NCBI GenBank assembly: GCA_033764965.1
Contig: JANRIN010000137.1
Coordinates: 1 to 64,000, forward strand
DNA: 64,000 nucleotides
Direction: 5' to 3'
Source of the DNA: JSC-12 sp033764965
Lineage (GTDB): Bacteria; Cyanobacteriota; Cyanobacteriia; Leptolyngbyales; Leptolyngbyaceae
Shown: positions 43,723 through 50,554 of the stretch, piece by piece
How positions within the stretch are numbered: position 1 is the first letter of the stretch
How the letters are laid out: each line of letters begins with the position of its first letter
The notes under the pieces: model-generated
The model's database searches: none
Told to the model about the DNA's origin: nothing
The model's input: only the letters and a program-made list of their open reading frames with translations
Position numbers and translations under genes: made by a program

Positions 43723-44516
43723 AGATCCAGCACTTTTTGAAAGCGAGGGGTTAAATCCTGGTTGAGCCATCCGAAAAACTCCTGGCACAGGGACAGATAG
43801 CGACTGGCTCGGTGCCACTCCCGCTCCAGGTATCGCAAGGAGTCTGCTGTCCAGGGCAGGGTAGTTTCGCATTCGTAGCCGTAGAAGGCTTCATTGTTCG
43901 TCACATCCAGCCACAGGTTGCCCGTGGCTTTTTCCAGCACAGCCAGTGCCATTGGCAGGAATTTCAGGGGCGAAATGAGCGAGTTACAATGGCGACGCAG
44001 GTGCTTGAGCGACACGCGATCCGGGTGTTGAATGGCATCCAATCCAATATCAGTTTCGGTCTCGTACCACTCTCGACCATCAGGATCAACCGATTGCAGC
44101 CAGTAGCGCCCGTCTCGTGTGAGAGGCAGCAGGACTTTCCACTCTGGTTTGAGCACTTCGATCGCGCCTTCTTCACGCCAGTCAATCCCCATGTCAACCA
44201 GGGGAAAGCGAGGGAGCAGGCAGTCTTCGGCACGATCGATCATCCACCAGGACACTGGAAGTTTTTGCTCAAGCCACTTGAAAAACTCCAGGTCGCGATC
44301 GCTGTGAGTTTCATCCTCATCTCTGTACTTGGGATAGACCGATGCTCGACTGCTGGCAAATTTTTGAGGAAAGAAGGTCTGGTAGAGTTCCAGCAGGCGA
44401 TAGGTCAGGAGGCGACGTTGCAGAAATTCCAGGGCAGGGGAGCGATCAGTCACCATGCCACTCTGGAAGGAGCGCAGCCGATAAACGGCATCCTGAGAGT
44501 TTGTAGGAATCGTCAT
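43695..44516 (-). CDS. PRTRC system protein F-like (assigned by position)
   Basis: A 273-residue soluble protein without a motif I can name. SPALEFLQRRLLTYRLLELY and RDLEFFKWLEQKLPVSWWMI are helical; WKVLLPLTRDGRYWLQSV is a beta hairpin; SLKHLRRHCNSLISPLKFLP and YLEREWHRASRYLSLCQEF follow. It sits between the C-type and B-type genes, where PRTRC protein F is found in other cassettes, with a 2-base gap upstream. Size is in the expected range. The F label is contextual. Confidence 0.5.
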   Translation of the reverse strand: MTIPTNSQDAVYRLRSFQSGMVTDRSPALEFLQRRLLTYRLLELYQTFFPQKFASSRASVYPKYRDEDETHSDRDLEFFKWLEQKLPVSWWMIDRAEDCLLPRFPLVDMGIDWREEGAIEVLKPEWKVLLPLTRDGRYWLQSVDPDGREWYETETDIGLDAIQHPDRVSLKHLRRHCNSLISPLKFLPMALAVLEKATGNLWLDVTNNEAFYGYECETTLPWTADSLRYLEREWHRASRYLSLCQEFFGWLNQDLTPRFQKVLDLWNQPYPKP

Positions 44517-44518
44517 GG

Positions 44519-44968
44519 CTAGAATCCAACTGGAATTATCGAGGCGGCGGGAGCGGCATCAAGGCGTTCCAGGGTTTGTTTAACCTGCTGTCGCCATTGG
44601 TCGGATTGAGCGATCGCGGTTTCAATCTGGTGACTCAAAGACCTGGCATTTTCGGGATTCAGTCCTTGCATAAGTTCAAGCTGTTGCAGGGCAATGCAGG
44701 CAACGATCGCCGGGTCAAGTTCGATCGTTGCCGTATCCAGCAGAACCAGAACTTCTGGAGCGGGTTGATGCCCTTTAGTACCTTTGCGGGGAACGATTTG
44801 GATACTGCCGTTGTCACGTTTGATCTCAGCTTCTGCAAACTTGGGATGCAGCACTTTGAACAGTTCGCGCAGTAGCTCGTCACTCTGAGCAATACTTTGT
44901 TTGACCCAGTGCTGCTGCTGTTCAAGCAACACCAGAACTTTTGGTTCATCAGGGGTTATCATCATCAA
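44519..44968 (-). CDS. PRTRC protein C-like, ubiquitin-like domain with a helical extension
   Basis: A 149-residue protein. Residues about 10-66 match PRTRC protein C in pattern: a first strand, a helix of acidic residues (SDELLRELF), LHPKFAEAEIKRDNG in place of YPELTTAxVxGP, then a strand SIQIVP and the closing GTKG (63-66). PRTRC-C normally ends at this Gly, like a ubiquitin-type tail. Here about 83 more residues follow, mostly helical (QLELMQGLNPENARSLSHQI, WRQQVKQTLERL). The extension could be a precursor peptide removed by the JAB protease or a fused partner domain. The gene overlaps the E-type gene by four bases. The match is from memory of the family and is moderate. Confidence 0.5.
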   Translation of the reverse strand: MMMITPDEPKVLVLLEQQQHWVKQSIAQSDELLRELFKVLHPKFAEAEIKRDNGSIQIVPRKGTKGHQPAPEVLVLLDTATIELDPAIVACIALQQLELMQGLNPENARSLSHQIETAIAQSDQWRQQVKQTLERLDAAPAASIIPVGF

Positions 44969-45537
44969 AATAGTTTGATTTGGGTGGAGGGTTTAGAGGT
45001 TGCGAACGTTGGCACTGGCGTGGCTGTGGCTGGTTTAAGAGGCACAGGACGATTTGTAGGTCTCTGTTCTTTCGATTGCTGTTGTTGATAGCGTAATTTG
45101 CGGATGGGTAGATCCGCTTTTAGCTCATCCAGCAGTGCTAGCAGTGGGGCGGGAAGTGCATCCAGTTGAGTTACCGCTATCAGGTCAGAAACAGGAAAAT
45201 CATCGTAACTGGTGGCGCTGATCAACACTTTCCCCTCCTGACCATCAGTGGAAGGTAGCCAGAGAATTTCTAATCGAATTGGGGTGTTGTTCCAGGTATA
45301 AGTACGATCGCTGACTTCATTGCTAGTCTTTGCTTGAGATGATCCTGGTTGAACAGGTTCTAATTGCTGCAAGTAGGCAGTTTCACCGCTCTCTCGACGA
45401 TCGCGATCGTACAACAGTCCATATTTATGAAACTGTTTCTCCGGATTTGCTTTCAGGCAATCCTGTAGAATAGTAATGTCGGTTTGGGTAACTTCAGCCG
45501 CAGCTTGAAGCGTGAGCCATTGGTTGAGTGTGGTCAT
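44965..45537 (-). CDS. PRTRC protein E-like (assigned by position)
   Basis: A 190-residue protein that opens the PRTRC run. The N-terminus (LNQWLTLQAAAEVTQTDITI) is helical, the middle has strands (NTPIRLEILWLPSTDG, GKVLISATSYDDFPV), and the last 50 residues are Pro/Gln/Thr-rich and probably disordered. No motif was recognised; the place upstream of the C-type gene and the size suggest PRTRC protein E. It is separated from the preceding Gp157 gene by an intrinsic terminator, so it likely has its own promoter. Confidence 0.45.
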   Translation of the reverse strand: MTTLNQWLTLQAAAEVTQTDITILQDCLKANPEKQFHKYGLLYDRDRRESGETAYLQQLEPVQPGSSQAKTSNEVSDRTYTWNNTPIRLEILWLPSTDGQEGKVLISATSYDDFPVSDLIAVTQLDALPAPLLALLDELKADLPIRKLRYQQQQSKEQRPTNRPVPLKPATATPVPTFATSKPSTQIKLF

Positions 45538-45552
45538 AGACGGAATGAAATG

Positions 45553-45584
45553 AAAAAGGGCATCAGTAGTGAGTCTTGATGCCC
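45553..45584 (-). terminator. Intrinsic terminator after the Gp157 gene
   Basis: On the minus strand an 8-bp stem GGGCATCA/TGATGCCC (45,577-45,584 with 45,558-45,565) with an 11-base loop is followed by TTTTT (45,553-45,557). It ends the leftward Gp157 transcript 14 bases past its stop and isolates the PRTRC genes transcriptionally. Confidence 0.75.
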
Positions 45585-45597
45585 AGGAATTTGATGC

Positions 45598-46185
45598 TTA
45601 AACCGATGCCTTCATGCGTTCCAGACTGGTAGGAGCAAGTTCATACACCACTTTCCGCCTCCGTTCTACCTGAGTTCCAGGGACGGGAATACCCTGCTTC
45701 CAGGCATCTTTGACAGCGGCTTTATCGACTCGCTGTTCTTCCACAACTTTGACGGTGATGTAGTCGGCGGGAACCTGGCTCATGTCCAACACTTCACAGG
45801 CAGGTGGATTGAGTTTGATCCGAATCCGGCGCTGTTGTCCGGCGGCTTCAGAAGCAATCAGTCCCGATTCGTTCAGTTGCAACACTGTTCGATCCAGACT
45901 TGCCCGCCAACGAGTCAGGCGATCGATTTCAGCCACATGGATCTTGACCAGATGTTCCATTCTGGCTTTGATGGCAGCAAGTTCGGCATCGATTTGATCT
46001 GCGAGTTCAGCGTGGGCATCGATCGCGGCTTCCTGACTGTCTTGCAGGAGCCAGAGTTGTTCTAGCACTTCGATTTCTTGCTCTGGTGTTTCAGCCCCGT
46101 TCAAGTGTCGCCAAGTTTGCGCGGCTAGAATGCTGATGCCTTTAAGCGATCGCAGAGCAATAGAGGGTGGAATTGTTTTCGGCAT
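45598..46185 (-). CDS. Siphovirus Gp157-family protein
   Basis: A 195-residue protein. ATG 46,185 (MPKTIPPS) has GGGAGG upstream and is preferred to the longer frame. The first ~100 residues are a long coiled coil (AELADQIDAELAAIKARMEH). The C-terminus has the Gp157 pattern: an aromatic/proline strand RIRIKLNPPACEVLDMSQVP, ADYITVKVVEEQRVDKAAVK and DAWKQGIPVPGTQVERRR. Gp157 proteins are known from phages of lactic bacteria and from plasmids, often near recombination or replication genes; some were linked to phage resistance. Here it precedes the PRTRC cassette. Its biochemical role is not established. Confidence 0.75.
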   Translation of the reverse strand: MPKTIPPSIALRSLKGISILAAQTWRHLNGAETPEQEIEVLEQLWLLQDSQEAAIDAHAELADQIDAELAAIKARMEHLVKIHVAEIDRLTRWRASLDRTVLQLNESGLIASEAAGQQRRIRIKLNPPACEVLDMSQVPADYITVKVVEEQRVDKAAVKDAWKQGIPVPGTQVERRRKVVYELAPTSLERMKASV

Positions 46186-46187
46186 CG

Positions 46188-46406
46188 TTACCACCTCCCG
46201 CACACTTGATAATAATCGCGCCGAGTTTCTACCTCGGTTTCAAATTGGGCAAGTTTTTCTGCCTCCCGTTTGTCTTGATTAGATTTACGCTTAGGCATCG
46301 GAGTGTTAAAATCGAGCATCCATAACCAACCTAATTCAAGTGGATTTTGCAATCCTTGAGAATTCAAATGCGCCATAAGGTTTGAGCAATCAATCATCAT
46401 GCTCAA
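46188..46406 (-). CDS. Small Lys/Glu-rich hypothetical protein
   Basis: Up to 72 residues from a TTG, or 70 from ATG 46,400. The C-terminal half is highly charged (PKRKSNQDKREAEKLAQFET). It lies directly before the Gp157 gene on the same strand, with its stop codon ahead of the preferred Gp157 start. A GCTACCGC box lies just upstream. Unrecognised; the coding status rests on position. Confidence 0.45.
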   Translation of the reverse strand: MSMMIDCSNLMAHLNSQGLQNPLELGWLWMLDFNTPMPKRKSNQDKREAEKLAQFETEVETRRDYYQVCGRW

Positions 46407-46410
46407 AAGC

Positions 46411-46418
46411 GCGGTAGC
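46411..46418 (-). promoter_or_regulatory. GCTACCGC box (copy 1) upstream of the small charged protein
   Basis: Minus strand GCTACCGC, 12 bases later GATGATTG. One of five copies located upstream of leftward genes (46,411; 46,913; 48,091; 50,234; 53,894). Confidence 0.4.
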
Positions 46419-46436
46419 GGAGGGAAACGCCTTGAA

Positions 46437-46880
46437 TCAGTCGGCTACTTCCCCTAAATTCGATTGCTGCTCGGTAATGGTCAAATAGCCCACGCGAGTC
46501 GGGTCTGTGATTTGCTCTGCGGAGACGCGATAGATCTGGTGGGTATCAGAATTCGCAATTATCAGGTAGGTCAGTCCTTCGGTGCTGATGCCTACTTGTT
46601 GCACCACACCACCAATCAATAATGAGAGGCGTTGTTGGTAGGCGTGAAAATCTCCCAGTTTTTGCTGTCGCTGCCAGACATGAAAATCGATGCTGTTCGA
46701 TTCGGGCTGGTGTTCAGATAGTTTGAGTTGACGGGTACGCTCAAAGGTCGCTTCTGGCACAACCGCTTGCAGGTGAGCCTCGATCGCATTGAACCCAACG
46801 GTATAAATGTTTTGCCACGGCAGCGGCACATGAAATCGACCGTCTTCGCCAAGCAGGGTGAAATTGAGGTAATGGTTCAT
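46437..46880 (-). CDS. Hypothetical plasmid protein
   Basis: A 147-residue soluble protein with alternating strands and helices (HYLNFTLLGEDGRFHVPL, FNAIEAHLQAVVPEATFERT, YQQRLSLLIGGVVQQVGIS, LTYLIIANSDTHQIYRV). It is not recognised. It lies between the kinase-like gene and the small charged protein, all leftward. A GCTACCGC box lies 33 bases upstream of its start, the same distance as before recG and the gene at 53,529. Confidence 0.55.
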   Translation of the reverse strand: MNHYLNFTLLGEDGRFHVPLPWQNIYTVGFNAIEAHLQAVVPEATFERTRQLKLSEHQPESNSIDFHVWQRQQKLGDFHAYQQRLSLLIGGVVQQVGISTEGLTYLIIANSDTHQIYRVSAEQITDPTRVGYLTITEQQSNLGEVAD

Positions 46881-46896
46881 TGGAAGTAGCCTTCAA

Positions 46897-48042
46897 TCAT
46901 CCCAATGCTGGAGCGGTAGCCCCTTGCTCATTGCCATCATGCTTAACCAGCAAAATCGGTGGATCGGATGGATCGGTGTAAAGCTTGCCCAAAAACCATT
47001 GAGAGCGGAGTTTGACCTCTGGAGCAGGGAAAACGGATTGGGAATACCATTGTTCATTCACCTTGTAACAAATATCTAAATCAGTTGCCCAGGTGGGTGC
47101 CCACGGCGGGGCTGCGATCGCCTCAACCACCCCTGTGATCCTGACTCCACAGGTATCCACCACAACGAGTTGTCCGGTACAAATGACTGGAATTGATCGT
47201 CCGGTACAAGTTCGCAAACCCAGTTCTGTTGCTTGATAGTAACGCCCCAACTGATAGACAATAGATGACCATCCCCAAGTTAAATCACAGTGTTGCATCA
47301 GTTCTGGTTCCAGTTCATGCCGAGTCACCAGCCACTTCTGGTTGCGATATTTTTGGAAGACTCCATCCAATGCAAAAGCAGCTTGTTTGGGCAGTGAACG
47401 GTTACAGCGATAGACATGCTGATAGCTGTCATAGCGATCGCTCAACATCCATTTAGCAGAATGAGTCACCGATCGCGCATGACACCGCAATGTTGCCAAA
47501 TCGTTCAGCCCAACTTCAACAAACCACTTTTCGATCAGGTAGCAGTCATTCGGCTTAAAGGTAGAGTGTGGGTCGATTGGGCTGGCATTGGACAGATCGA
47601 GGATGAATGGCTCACCGCTGACTGGATCGATGGCAACCGACAGATGGTTGTCGTTGATTTCCCAAAAGTGAGCATTGAGCGATCGTACGGCTTGTTCGAC
47701 TGCTAATGCAAAAGCCAAATCGACTTGTTCAAGCGGAAAAGTTTGCCCAACGACCTGGCACAGTGGACGTACTAACCAGCGCCGCCCATTGGCTGACTCA
47801 ACGCGCCAATTTTTGGGAAAACCAGGTTGCCCTGCCATCGAGTGCAGTACCTCTGCTTCGCGTGTTTCAATTCGACAATCCGCATTCGCATAGGGTTTTG
47901 CATCTAAGGGTTTCCAGACCTCTGTTTTATCCGGTGACAGGTAGAGTCCACCAGTATGAATCGCTTCGTGTTCGGGCACGGCAAGGCGCGTAAACGTTTC
48001 GGCAGGAGGATGGTTGATTAAATCGAGTGGCAAGAGTTTCAT
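46897..48042 (-). CDS. Possible kinase-fold protein
   Basis: A 381-residue protein. Residues about 35-180 suggest a protein-kinase-like fold: a VWKPLDAKPY strand, a helix with conserved Glu (TREAEVLHSM), hinge-like WLVRPLCQV, and a catalytic-loop-like WEINDNHLSVAIDPVSGEPF followed by ILDLSNA, which resembles H/N-D-x-H-x-x-x...D-L-S. The first Asp of HRD and the Asp of D-L-S are present, but the G-loop is not clear, so it may be an atypical kinase or pseudokinase. The C-terminal ~150 residues contain strands (TGQLVVVDTCGVRITGVVEA) like an SH3/OB-type domain. It lies upstream of the Gp157/PRTRC genes in the same direction; a role in regulating that cassette is speculation. Confidence 0.45.
   Translation of the reverse strand: MKLLPLDLINHPPAETFTRLAVPEHEAIHTGGLYLSPDKTEVWKPLDAKPYANADCRIETREAEVLHSMAGQPGFPKNWRVESANGRRWLVRPLCQVVGQTFPLEQVDLAFALAVEQAVRSLNAHFWEINDNHLSVAIDPVSGEPFILDLSNASPIDPHSTFKPNDCYLIEKWFVEVGLNDLATLRCHARSVTHSAKWMLSDRYDSYQHVYRCNRSLPKQAAFALDGVFQKYRNQKWLVTRHELEPELMQHCDLTWGWSSIVYQLGRYYQATELGLRTCTGRSIPVICTGQLVVVDTCGVRITGVVEAIAAPPWAPTWATDLDICYKVNEQWYSQSVFPAPEVKLRSQWFLGKLYTDPSDPPILLVKHDGNEQGATAPALG
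46913..46920 (-). promoter_or_regulatory. GCTACCGC box (copy 2), 33 bases upstream of the gene at 46,437-46,880
   Basis: Minus strand GCTACCGC, 11 bases later GATGATTG. Lies within the 3' end of the kinase-like gene. Confidence 0.4.
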
Positions 48043-48090
48043 CGCAATTTCTTAGAAACAACACCGAAATCAGTAGTCCGATGTGGTTGG

Positions 48091-48098
48091 GCGGTAGC
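48091..48098 (-). promoter_or_regulatory. GCTACCGC box (copy 3) upstream of the kinase-like gene
   Basis: Minus strand GCTACCGC, 49 bases before the ATG at 48,042. Confidence 0.4.
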
Positions 48099-48104
48099 CA
48101 TGCT

Positions 48105-50201
48105 TCAGTTGAGGGCTGTCCGGTTGTCCAGTTTGTGACGATCGCGGCGTGTCATTTCTGCCATCAGGTCTGTCCAGCACTGCAAACGATCACCCCTCTG
48201 CACGACCAACTGGGCTGCTTTCCGTGCCTGCTCCAACACATCAGCATCTTTCACCAGGTCTGCCAGAGCAAATTTAGGCAATCCGGCTTGAGCCGTGCCC
48301 AACACGTCTCCGGTTCCCCGCAGTTGCATATCCACTTCAGCAAGCACAAACCCATCTTGTGTTTGTTCCAGCACCTTGAGTCGTTCTTTCGCGTCATCAG
48401 AGGTAGAAGTGTTGACCAGCAGGCAATAGGATTGAGCATTGCCTCTGCCAACTCGCCCCCGTAGCTGATGCAGTTGGGACAAGCCAAACCGTTCAGCGTG
48501 TTCAATCACAATGACAGTGGCATTCGGAACATCAACACCGACTTCAATCACGGTGGTAGATACCAAGATGTGCGTTTGATGATCGTGAAACTGGGCGATC
48601 GCACTTTGCTTCTCCGCCGCACTCATGCGACCGTGCAATAGACCGACGCGATACGGGCTGAATTGCTGCTGGTAGGTTTGGTGGGCGGCGATTGCCGATT
48701 GCAGGTCAGACGTATCTGACTGCTCCACCAAGGGCAAAATCACATAAACCTGCCGACCCAATGCCAGATTCCGCTCCATCATTCGCGTCACGTTGGATCG
48801 CTGGTTCTCGGTTAGCACCCTGGTCAGCACAGGTTTACGTCCGGGTGGCATTTCATCAAGCTGGCTCACATCCAGGTCGCCATGTAGTGTCAACGCCAGG
48901 GTGCGGGGAATTGGAGTTGCGGTCATGCTCAAGACGTGGGGATAGTGCCCTTTCTGCTGCAACTTGAGTCGCTGTTGCACACCAAAGCGGTGTTGCTCAT
49001 CAATCACAACTAACCCAAGGCGCTCAAATTGAACGGTCTTTTGGATCAGGGCATGGGTGCCGATCACCAAGGGCAGTTGTCTTGATCGCAGATTTGCATG
49101 GATGGTTCGACGTTGAGCCGTCGGAGTCGAACCTGTCAGCAGGGCAACGGGCAACTGGAGGGACTCAAACCACTGAGCAATCTTGTGAAAATGCTGTTCT
49201 GCTAGAACCTCAGTTGGAGCCATCAGTGCCGCTTGATACCCGGCTTGAATTGTCGCCAGAATCGCCGCTACAGCCACAACCGTTTTGCCAGACCCGACAT
49301 CTCCCTGAACCAGTCGATTCATCGGGTGAGCTTTTGCCAGGTCATCTAGGATTTCACCAATGACTCGTTGTTGTGCGCCTGTCAACTGGAAGGGTAGAAC
49401 GGTATAGAACTGCTTCAGCAAGGTGGTTGGAAGAGACAGGGCTTCTCGTTGAACTTGTTTCAAAGCGGCTCTGCGCTTTAGCAATCTCAATTGCAGGTAG
49501 AAGAATTCATCGAAGACTAAACGGTGACGGGCAGCGGCTAGAGTTTGTGGATTGCTCGGAAAGTGAATCTGGGCGATCGCTTGACTCAATTCCATCAAAT
49601 GGTAGTGCTGCCGCAGTTTCTTTGGTAGGGGGTCATGTAATCTCACGCAGTCCAATGCCACTGTGATCGAGTCTCGCAATGTCTCTGCGTCTAGTCCTTT
49701 GGTTAGAGCATAGACAGGCTGAATCAAGTCGTCCTTTATGCTCGACCGTTTGCCAGCCAGGTCAGCGACCTTTACTTCGGTAGCCTCAATCGTGAGTGCC
49801 CTGGTATAGTCATCCTGCTTGACTTTACCCATGACGATGACGCTTCTACCTGCGCGGTAGAACTGATGTTGCTCCACTCGCCATTGCTGCGATCGATAAT
49901 CTGAACCGTGATGAAACTGCATAACACGAATTGCATTTTCAGCCCTGTCGGTAACTACCCAACTTTGCACAGTCAGTCTGCCATTTTTCGGGGTCAAGAT
50001 CCGGTGCTGCTCAATCGTACCTGTGATGATCACCTGATCTCCCGGTTTGATTTCAGGGATGGTGCTCCAGTGGTAGGTGACATGAGTGCGAGGGTAGTAA
50101 TGCAGCAGTTCCAGCAGGGTATGAATTCGCAATTTCTGAAGCGGGGGCAGGCACTCAGGCGGGACGATCGCCTCAAGTGGCTTAAGCGTTGTTGTAAGCA
50201 T
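48105..50201 (-). CDS. recG: RecG ATP-dependent DNA helicase
   Basis: A 698-residue SF2 branch-migration helicase. The N-terminal wedge/OB domain covers about residues 1-170 (LRIHTLLELLHYYPRTHVTY, KPGDQVIITGTIEQHRI). Motifs: QGDVGSGKTVVAVAAI (I), MAPTEVLAEQHF (Ia), GTHALIQ, VVIDEQHRFG (DEQH, II), TATPIPRTLAL (III), LLHGRMSAAEK, VSTTVIEVGVDVPNAT and ERFGLSQLHQLRGRVGRG (VI), and the C-terminal TRG region. It reverses forks and processes junctions. A plasmid copy beside primase, helicase and relaxase genes suggests a part in replication or handling of transferred strands. A GCTACCGC box lies 33 bases upstream. Confidence 0.93.
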   Translation of the reverse strand: MLTTTLKPLEAIVPPECLPPLQKLRIHTLLELLHYYPRTHVTYHWSTIPEIKPGDQVIITGTIEQHRILTPKNGRLTVQSWVVTDRAENAIRVMQFHHGSDYRSQQWRVEQHQFYRAGRSVIVMGKVKQDDYTRALTIEATEVKVADLAGKRSSIKDDLIQPVYALTKGLDAETLRDSITVALDCVRLHDPLPKKLRQHYHLMELSQAIAQIHFPSNPQTLAAARHRLVFDEFFYLQLRLLKRRAALKQVQREALSLPTTLLKQFYTVLPFQLTGAQQRVIGEILDDLAKAHPMNRLVQGDVGSGKTVVAVAAILATIQAGYQAALMAPTEVLAEQHFHKIAQWFESLQLPVALLTGSTPTAQRRTIHANLRSRQLPLVIGTHALIQKTVQFERLGLVVIDEQHRFGVQQRLKLQQKGHYPHVLSMTATPIPRTLALTLHGDLDVSQLDEMPPGRKPVLTRVLTENQRSNVTRMMERNLALGRQVYVILPLVEQSDTSDLQSAIAAHQTYQQQFSPYRVGLLHGRMSAAEKQSAIAQFHDHQTHILVSTTVIEVGVDVPNATVIVIEHAERFGLSQLHQLRGRVGRGNAQSYCLLVNTSTSDDAKERLKVLEQTQDGFVLAEVDMQLRGTGDVLGTAQAGLPKFALADLVKDADVLEQARKAAQLVVQRGDRLQCWTDLMAEMTRRDRHKLDNRTALN

Positions 50202-50233
50202 GGCAATGGGTTAGACAACATCACCACCGGAGA

Positions 50234-50241
50234 GCGGTAGC
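50234..50241 (-). promoter_or_regulatory. GCTACCGC box (copy 4), 33 bases upstream of recG
   Basis: Minus strand GCTACCGC, 11 bases later GATGTTGT. Confidence 0.4.
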
Positions 50242-50248
50242 ATTGCGC

Positions 50249-50512
50249 CTACCAATCCACACCTCTGCCTTTGACTCCTTTGACTGCCCACCACCCATGA
50301 GCACGGCGTTCCAGTTCTGTCTGAAAGCCCGGTTCGGTCACGCTCAGGTCGGGATACTTCAGTTGCAGGCTGGTAACGGTGGCTTGCCAATGGCTCAGTG
50401 TTTGCCCCTGTGCTGCTTTTGAGGCGCGATACAGCTTAGCGTAATGCATTCGAGCGTATGCCTGAATTAAGCGATTCCGCTCAGTTGGCATTAGAGTATC
50501 AAGAGTTGTCAT
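50249..50512 (-). CDS. Small hypothetical protein upstream of recG
   Basis: An 87-residue basic protein (IQAYARMHYAKLYRASKAAQ, TEPGFQTELERRAHGWWAVK). Not recognised. It lies between the helicase and recG genes on the same strand, 42 bases after the helicase. Confidence 0.5.
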   Translation of the reverse strand: MTTLDTLMPTERNRLIQAYARMHYAKLYRASKAAQGQTLSHWQATVTSLQLKYPDLSVTEPGFQTELERRAHGWWAVKGVKGRGVDW

Positions 50513-50554
50513 TACCCATTTGGAAGAAGAACACCTGCGATCAGCGGTCGCAGA

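Noticed and set aside
43812..44522. 236-codon rightward frame opposite the F-like gene
   Set aside because: Long only because of codon bias on the other strand; the leftward gene fits the cassette with tight spacing.
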